The notes below the pieces were generated by a model. The model had not been told where the DNA came from. It worked only from the letters and a program-made list of their open reading frames with translations, and made no database searches. From WHSW01 sp963749365 (GTDB lineage: Bacteria > Actinomycetota > Thermoleophilia > Solirubrobacterales > 70-9): a stretch of DNA of 64,000 bases. Each line of letters starts with the position of its first letter. The stretch's first letter is position 1. A program made the translations under genes and the position numbers. Positions 60,246 to 64,000 of this stretch are shown one piece after another. Where the stretch lies: positions 666,865 through 730,864 of the forward strand of contig CAVVME010000004.1 in NCBI GenBank assembly GCA_963749365.1, read 5' to 3'.

Positions 60246-61651
60246 CAGACGTCGGCGGGCTGATCACTCAGCTGCCGAGCCTGGTGGCGGCCTCCTCCGA
60301 GCTGCTTCCGGCTCGCAGCCAGATGGCGTTCACGCTCGGCTTTCACATCATCCTCGCGTGCATCGGCGTCGCCTTCCCGGCGATGATGCTGATCGCCAAC
60401 TGGATCGGGCTGAAGCGCGACGACGACGTCGCGCTCGGGCTGGCGCGGCGCTGGTCGAAGGTCGCGGCGGTCACATTCGCGGTCGGCGCGGTGACCGGCA
60501 CGGTGCTCTCGTTCGAGTTCGGCCTCCTGTGGCCCGCGTTCACGGGCCGCTTCGGCGACGTGTTCGGGATCCTGTTCGCGATCGAGGGAATCTTCTTCTT
60601 CCTCGAGGCGATCTTTATTGCGATCTACATCTTCGGCTGGGATCGGCTTAGCGGCTGGACGCACTTCTGGACCGGCGTGCCGATCGCGATCTGCGGGATC
60701 GGCGGCGCCTTCTCGGTGGTCAGCGTCAACGCCTGGATGAACCAACCCCAGGGCTACACCCTCGACGCCGCCGGCAACGTCACCGACATCGATCCGCTGA
60801 AGGTGATCTTCAACCCTGCAGTCCCCTACGAGGTCCCGCACATGATCCTCGCCGCGTACCTGGTCACGTGCTTCCTGGTGGCCTCGGTGTACGCGGTCGG
60901 GATGCTGCGGGGCCGCCGCGACCGCCATCACCGACTCGGCCTGCTGATCCCGCTGACGGTCGGTTGCATCCTGGCGCCGATCCAGTTCATGGTCGGCGAC
61001 ACGGCGGCGCGCGAGATCGCCAAGGACCAGCCGATCAAGTTCGCCGCGATGGAGTGCGTCCAGCACACCCACCGCGACGTCACCGAGTACATCGGCGGCC
61101 GGTGTACCGACGACGGGATCAAGGGGGGGATTGGCATCCCGGGCCTCGACTCCTGGCTGGTCGGCTTCAGCACCGACACGAAGGTGATCGGGCTTGACAC
61201 GGTGCCGGAAAAAGACCAGCCGCCGGCCAAGACCCTGCTGCACTTGGCCTTCGACTTCATGGTCGGGGTCGGATCGGCCCTGATTGCGCTCGGACTCTGG
61301 TTCGGGATCGCCTGGTGGCGAAAACGCGATATCCCGAAGACGCCCTGGTTCCTGCGGGCGGTGGCGATCTCCGGCGTGGCCACGGTCCTCGCGATGGAGG
61401 CCGGCTGGATCGTCACCGAGGTCGGGCGCCAGCCGTGGATCGTTTATGAGGTGATGCGAACCGAAGATGCGGTGACCGGGGCCAGCGGGATCTGGGTGAC
61501 CTTCTCGATCGTGCTCGTCCTCTACGCGGTGCTCGGGACGGCGACCGTGCTCATCCTGCGGAGGATGGCACGGCGCTGGCGCGAGGAGGGAGAGGAGTCG
61601 GTCGGCGTTCCCTACGGGCCGCCGTCCGAGCCGGTGGAGGAGAGGCCGTGA
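60242..61651 (+). CDS. cydA: Cytochrome bd ubiquinol/menaquinol oxidase subunit I
   Basis: A 469-residue CydA. The haem-binding N-terminal part has ARSQMAFTLGFHIILACIGV, with the conserved His, and EGIFFFLEAIFIAIYIFGWDR. The quinol loop between helices 6 and 7 is short, as in the CIO/short-Q-loop group. GRQPWIVYEVMRTEDAVT is the conserved late motif. It reduces oxygen with quinol electrons at haem d. GTG start overlapping ndh; cydB follows with a GTGA overlap. Confidence 0.94.
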   Translation: MTDVGGLITQLPSLVAASSELLPARSQMAFTLGFHIILACIGVAFPAMMLIANWIGLKRDDDVALGLARRWSKVAAVTFAVGAVTGTVLSFEFGLLWPAFTGRFGDVFGILFAIEGIFFFLEAIFIAIYIFGWDRLSGWTHFWTGVPIAICGIGGAFSVVSVNAWMNQPQGYTLDAAGNVTDIDPLKVIFNPAVPYEVPHMILAAYLVTCFLVASVYAVGMLRGRRDRHHRLGLLIPLTVGCILAPIQFMVGDTAAREIAKDQPIKFAAMECVQHTHRDVTEYIGGRCTDDGIKGGIGIPGLDSWLVGFSTDTKVIGLDTVPEKDQPPAKTLLHLAFDFMVGVGSALIALGLWFGIAWWRKRDIPKTPWFLRAVAISGVATVLAMEAGWIVTEVGRQPWIVYEVMRTEDAVTGASGIWVTFSIVLVLYAVLGTATVLILRRMARRWREEGEESVGVPYGPPSEPVEERP

Positions 61652-62676
61652 GCAAGGCCGATGTCGCGGCGGCGATCCTCTGGGTCGGGGCGACCCTGTA
61701 CGCGGTCTTCGGCGGCGCGGACTTCGGGGCCGGGTTCTGGTCGCTCGTCGGCGGCAGCGGTGAGCGCGCCGAGCGGGCGCGGAGGCTGATCGACTCGGCG
61801 ATCGGGCCGGTATGGGAGGCCAACCACGTCTGGTTGATCTTCATCCTCGTCGTCCTGTGGACCGCGTTCTCGATCGCCTTCGAGGCGGTGATGTCGACGC
61901 TTTTCATCCCGCTCTGCCTCGCCGCGCTCGGGATCGTCCTTCGCGGCTCGGGCTTCGCTTTCCATGAGGTCGTCAAGCGACCCTCCGAGCGCAGCTTCGC
62001 CGAGCACCTGTTCGCGGCATCGTCGGTGATCACCCCGTTCTTCATGGGCACCGTGGTCGGCGCCATCGCCGCGGGGCGTGTCCCGGTCGGCAACGCCGCC
62101 GGAGACCCGTGGTCGAGTTGGCTGAACCCGGTCTCGATCCTGGTCGGGGTGCTGTTCGTCGCCACCGGCGCCTACCTGGCGGCCGTCTTCCTGATCACCG
62201 ACGCCCGCCACGCCGGCGACGAGGACCTCGAGCGCTACTTCTCGGCCCGCGCCCTGGTGGCGGCGCTGGTCACCGGCGCGATCGCGATCGCCGGGATCTT
62301 CGTCCTCCGCGACGACGCCCGCTACGTCTACGACCGCCTCACGGCCGAGGCGCTGCCGCTGGTGATCGCTTCGGCGGTCTGCGGGATCGGGGCGATCGTC
62401 CTGATCCGCCGCGGTGCCCGCCGCGGTGCCCGGCCGCTGGCCGTCTGCGCGGTCGTGGCCGTGATCTGGGGCTGGGGCGTCGCCCAATTCCCATACCTGC
62501 TTCCCGAGAGCCTGACGATTTCCCAGGGGGCCGGCACCGGCCCGACGCTGACGATGGTGATCATCGTCTTCGTAGCCGCGGCGGTGCTGGTGCTGCCGGC
62601 GCTCGGCCTGCTCTACGTCCTCAGTCAGCGCAGCATGCTCGAGGAGGAAAGCCGGGTAGGCGAGCGCCCTGGGTAA
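61648..62676 (+). CDS. cydB: Cytochrome bd oxidase subunit II
   Basis: A 342-residue, eight-to-nine-helix CydB. FGGADFGAGFWSLVGG near the N-terminus and IGPVWEANHVWLIFILVVLWTAF are diagnostic. It supports CydA assembly. It ends the operon: a hairpin follows the stop codon directly. The assembly transporter genes cydCD are not in this window. Confidence 0.94.
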   Translation: MSKADVAAAILWVGATLYAVFGGADFGAGFWSLVGGSGERAERARRLIDSAIGPVWEANHVWLIFILVVLWTAFSIAFEAVMSTLFIPLCLAALGIVLRGSGFAFHEVVKRPSERSFAEHLFAASSVITPFFMGTVVGAIAAGRVPVGNAAGDPWSSWLNPVSILVGVLFVATGAYLAAVFLITDARHAGDEDLERYFSARALVAALVTGAIAIAGIFVLRDDARYVYDRLTAEALPLVIASAVCGIGAIVLIRRGARRGARPLAVCAVVAVIWGWGVAQFPYLLPESLTISQGAGTGPTLTMVIIVFVAAAVLVLPALGLLYVLSQRSMLEEESRVGERPG

Positions 62677-62677
62677 G

Positions 62678-62692
62678 CCCTGCACCGCAGGG
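62678..62692 (+). terminator. Hairpin after cydB
   Basis: CCCTGC-ACC-GCAGGG starts 2 bp after the cydB stop. It is short with no T tract, so it is a possible terminator of the zwf-cyd operon. Confidence 0.4.
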
Positions 62693-62699
62693 GGCTCGG

Positions 62700-62952
62700 C
62701 CCGAGGCGACCGAGACGAGTTCTGGATCCGCGTCGGGTGGCGGAATTTCGACGGCCGGAGACTTCATCGACGCCTCGATCCCCGATCAGGTCAAGGCGGT
62801 CCAGGACGCCGTCTCGGCCAACCCCGATTGCAAGGGGGTCGACGCGAAGGCGGGCGGCGGGTTCCCAGGTCGCGGTCGCGATCGACGCCGCCTCGGCCTC
62901 GTCTGACACGCCGCTGACCGAGGTCGTCGGCGGCCAGTGCTCAGAGAACTGA
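62700..62952 (+). pseudogene. Frameshifted remnant of an exported or lipoprotein-like gene
   Basis: One frame reads GGGISTAGDFIDASIPDQVK and on to KGVDAKAGGG; the next frame takes over with SQVAVAIDAASASSDTPLTE and VVGGQCSEN before a stop. The two join naturally if one base is removed from the G-rich run at about 62852-62861. The 5' end, with start and any signal sequence, is missing just after cydB. A sequencing error could explain the shift but not the lost start. No family is recognised. It occupies most of the 349-bp gap after cydB. Confidence 0.5.
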
Positions 62953-63025
62953 GGACCGCCTCGAGGAACCTGAGCCGCTGCGCGCCCACGGCGGCCAACG
63001 TATCGCCCCGAAATTCGGCGGCGGC

Positions 63026-63424
63026 TCAGCCGCCTTCATAGGCCTCGGCGATGAAGTCCGCATCCTCCTGACTGGCCGACTGGAGGACCACGGTGCCGAC
63101 AGTGGTCGTCCTGGCGCCGCTCTTCTCGGCCTGTTTCGCGTAGGCCTCCGCTTTGGCCGAGCTCGAGAACAGGCGGGCGGTGCCGGTCTTGTCGCCGGTG
63201 ATGTTGACCCCCGCCTCGGCGCCATCCAGCGACGTCGCCGGGAGCTTGGCGACCGCGAGGCCCTGGGCCTCGAGCCCGGTCTTGAGGCCGTCGAACGCGG
63301 TGTCCGCCGCCGGTACGGCAGCCGCCCCTGCATCGTCGGAGGTCGTCGCATCATCGTCGCCGCAGGCCGCTAGCAGCGATCCGGCGGCCAGGATGACTGC
63401 GATCAAACGTGCTGCGGTGCTCAT
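63026..63424 (-). CDS. Lipoprotein, unknown function
   Basis: A 132-residue protein with a lipoprotein signal: hydrophobic core and lipobox LAAC with Cys21, followed by an acidic GDDDATTSDDAG linker. The mature part has two alternating strand-helix units (FDGLKTGLEAQGLAVAKLPA and KAEAYAKQAEKSGARTTTVG). No family recognised. It should be attached to the outer face of the membrane. It is divergent from the cupredoxin gene. Confidence 0.7.
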   Translation of the reverse strand: MSTAARLIAVILAAGSLLAACGDDDATTSDDAGAAAVPAADTAFDGLKTGLEAQGLAVAKLPATSLDGAEAGVNITGDKTGTARLFSSSAKAEAYAKQAEKSGARTTTVGTVVLQSASQEDADFIAEAYEGG

Positions 63425-63511
63425 TACGTTCCTCCGTATGTCCGTCCCTTGGCCAACGGCAGCCTATTCCGCGTGGCGGCCGGGGCGGGTGCGGTCAATC
63501 TGCCGCCCGGG

Positions 63512-63543
63512 CTCTTACGTATCCCCTCTTACAGGCCTCTTAC
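63512..63543. promoter_or_regulatory. Triple direct repeat CTCTTAC
   Basis: CTCTTAC occurs at 63512-63518, 63526-63532 and 63537-63543 in the divergent spacer between the lipoprotein and cupredoxin genes. Spacings of 14 and 11 bases suggest a regulator binding site, perhaps shared by both genes. Confidence 0.45.
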
Positions 63544-63605
63544 GCTCCTCGGCCTGGCGCCGCTGATCTGAGGGGTCCCGCTGGACTCGACCAAGGAGGA
63601 GAGGG

Positions 63606-63965
63606 ATGCAGACCAAGAGCGCATTCGTCGCAGTCGTTTGCTCATTTCTGTCCGTAGGGCTTGCGATCGGGCCCCTGAGCGGGGTTGCCGGCGCCCGCGG
63701 CTCGGCCACGGTAAAGCTCGCCGACGATTTCTTCTCGCCCGGGCGGGAGACGGTCTCGGCTGGCACCAAGGTCAGGTTCAAGTGGATCGGCAGTGACCGC
63801 CACAACGTGACCAAGAAGTCCGGGCCCGGGCGCAGCTTCGGGTCCGAGACCACGGACGATCGCGGCGTCAACTTCGCGAAGAAGTTCAAGAAGCGCGGCA
63901 ACTACAAGCTGATCTGCACGATCCACGCCACGGACGGGATGAAGTTGAAGCTGAAAGTCAACTGA
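63606..63965 (+). CDS. Exported cupredoxin (plastocyanin-like)
   Basis: A 119-residue type 1 copper protein. A signal peptide covers residues 1-30 (ending near VAGARG). Copper ligands are H66 (SDRHNV), C104, H107 and M112 in CTIHATDGM, the plastocyanin/pseudoazurin pattern. It probably carries electrons outside the membrane, plausibly for the nearby respiratory chain. AAGGAGGAGAGGG before the ATG is a very strong ribosome-binding site. Confidence 0.85.
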   Translation: MQTKSAFVAVVCSFLSVGLAIGPLSGVAGARGSATVKLADDFFSPGRETVSAGTKVRFKWIGSDRHNVTKKSGPGRSFGSETTDDRGVNFAKKFKKRGNYKLICTIHATDGMKLKLKVN

Positions 63966-64000
63966 CCCGGCGCCGCGAGGTATACGCAGCCCCGTGGCCT

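Overview
The window is about 64 kb of very GC-rich bacterial chromosome carrying the replication-origin region. The compact coding, frequent GTG/TTG starts, ATGA/GTGA/TTGA stop-start overlaps and gene content (recF followed by a DUF721/DciA gene, a menaquinone-type pathway) suggest a high-GC actinobacterium, probably a deep-branching lineage such as Thermoleophilia (Solirubrobacterales-like). That placement is inference from gene content; there is no rRNA here to confirm it.

Region 1 (0-2.3 kb): the 3' end of a prephenate dehydratase gene, an HNH endonuclease gene, a 350-bp gap with hairpins and an unusual minus-strand short ORF behind a near-perfect Shine-Dalgarno, and a UPF0104-type membrane protein gene. 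Region 2 (2.3-16 kb): the origin block. On the minus strand lie gyrA, gyrB, dciA, recF, dnaN and dnaA; divergently on the plus strand lie rpmH, rnpA, yidD, yidC, khpB/jag, rsmG, parA and parB. The dnaA-dnaN spacer has two DnaA-box-like sites, and a parS-like site sits at the rnpA/yidD junction.

Region 3 (16-27.4 kb): pdxH, tRNA-Ile(GAT), flavoproteins, a bifunctional-nuclease-family gene, an alkaline-phosphatase-superfamily gene, a polytopic membrane protein, a YmdB-type phosphodiesterase and an ABC exporter pair. Region 4 (27.4-35.4 kb): an electron-transport biosynthesis run, with hemB, a fused siroheme decarboxylase (AhbA-AhbB), hemL, an unknown ORF, a split cytochrome b6/subunit IV-cytochrome c menaquinol oxidoreductase (Bacillus-like QcrABC layout), menG and a long-chain polyprenyl diphosphate synthase. 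Together these make tetrapyrrole precursors, the quinone tail and ring methylation, and the complex that uses them. Region 5 (35.4-41.2 kb): two VOC proteins, a glycoside hydrolase, a zinc-ribbon protein, dcd, tatA, tatC, a TPR-like anchored protein, tRNA-Lys(CTT) and a cyclic-nucleotide-binding protein.

Region 6 (41.2-55.4 kb) is accessory and rearranged. A cyclase-family gene survives as a C-terminal fragment at 41.3 kb and an N-terminal fragment at 47.0 kb, with a second 92-bp copy of its 5' end at 53.4 kb. Between them lie a coiled-coil protein, a MalT-like LuxR regulator, an amphi-Trp protein, a lipid-kinase-like protein, a SHOCT protein, an internally deleted glucose-6-phosphate dehydrogenase remnant, an SMP-30 lactonase, a disulfide-reductase-like flavoprotein without its cysteine pair, an MFS exporter and a BrkB-like membrane protein; a PfkB sugar kinase and an aldose epimerase follow. 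Region 7 (55.5-62.7 kb) is a tightly overlapped operon: zwf, a GH15 glucan/trehalose hydrolase, a 58-residue ORF, a type II NADH dehydrogenase and cytochrome bd oxidase (cydAB). It joins glucose release and oxidation to a non-proton-pumping NADH route and a bd oxidase. The right edge has a frameshifted gene remnant, a lipoprotein and an exported cupredoxin.

Many first-in-operon genes have a TANNNT -10-like hexamer 6-11 bp before the start codon and no obvious ribosome-binding site, suggesting that leaderless transcription is common here.
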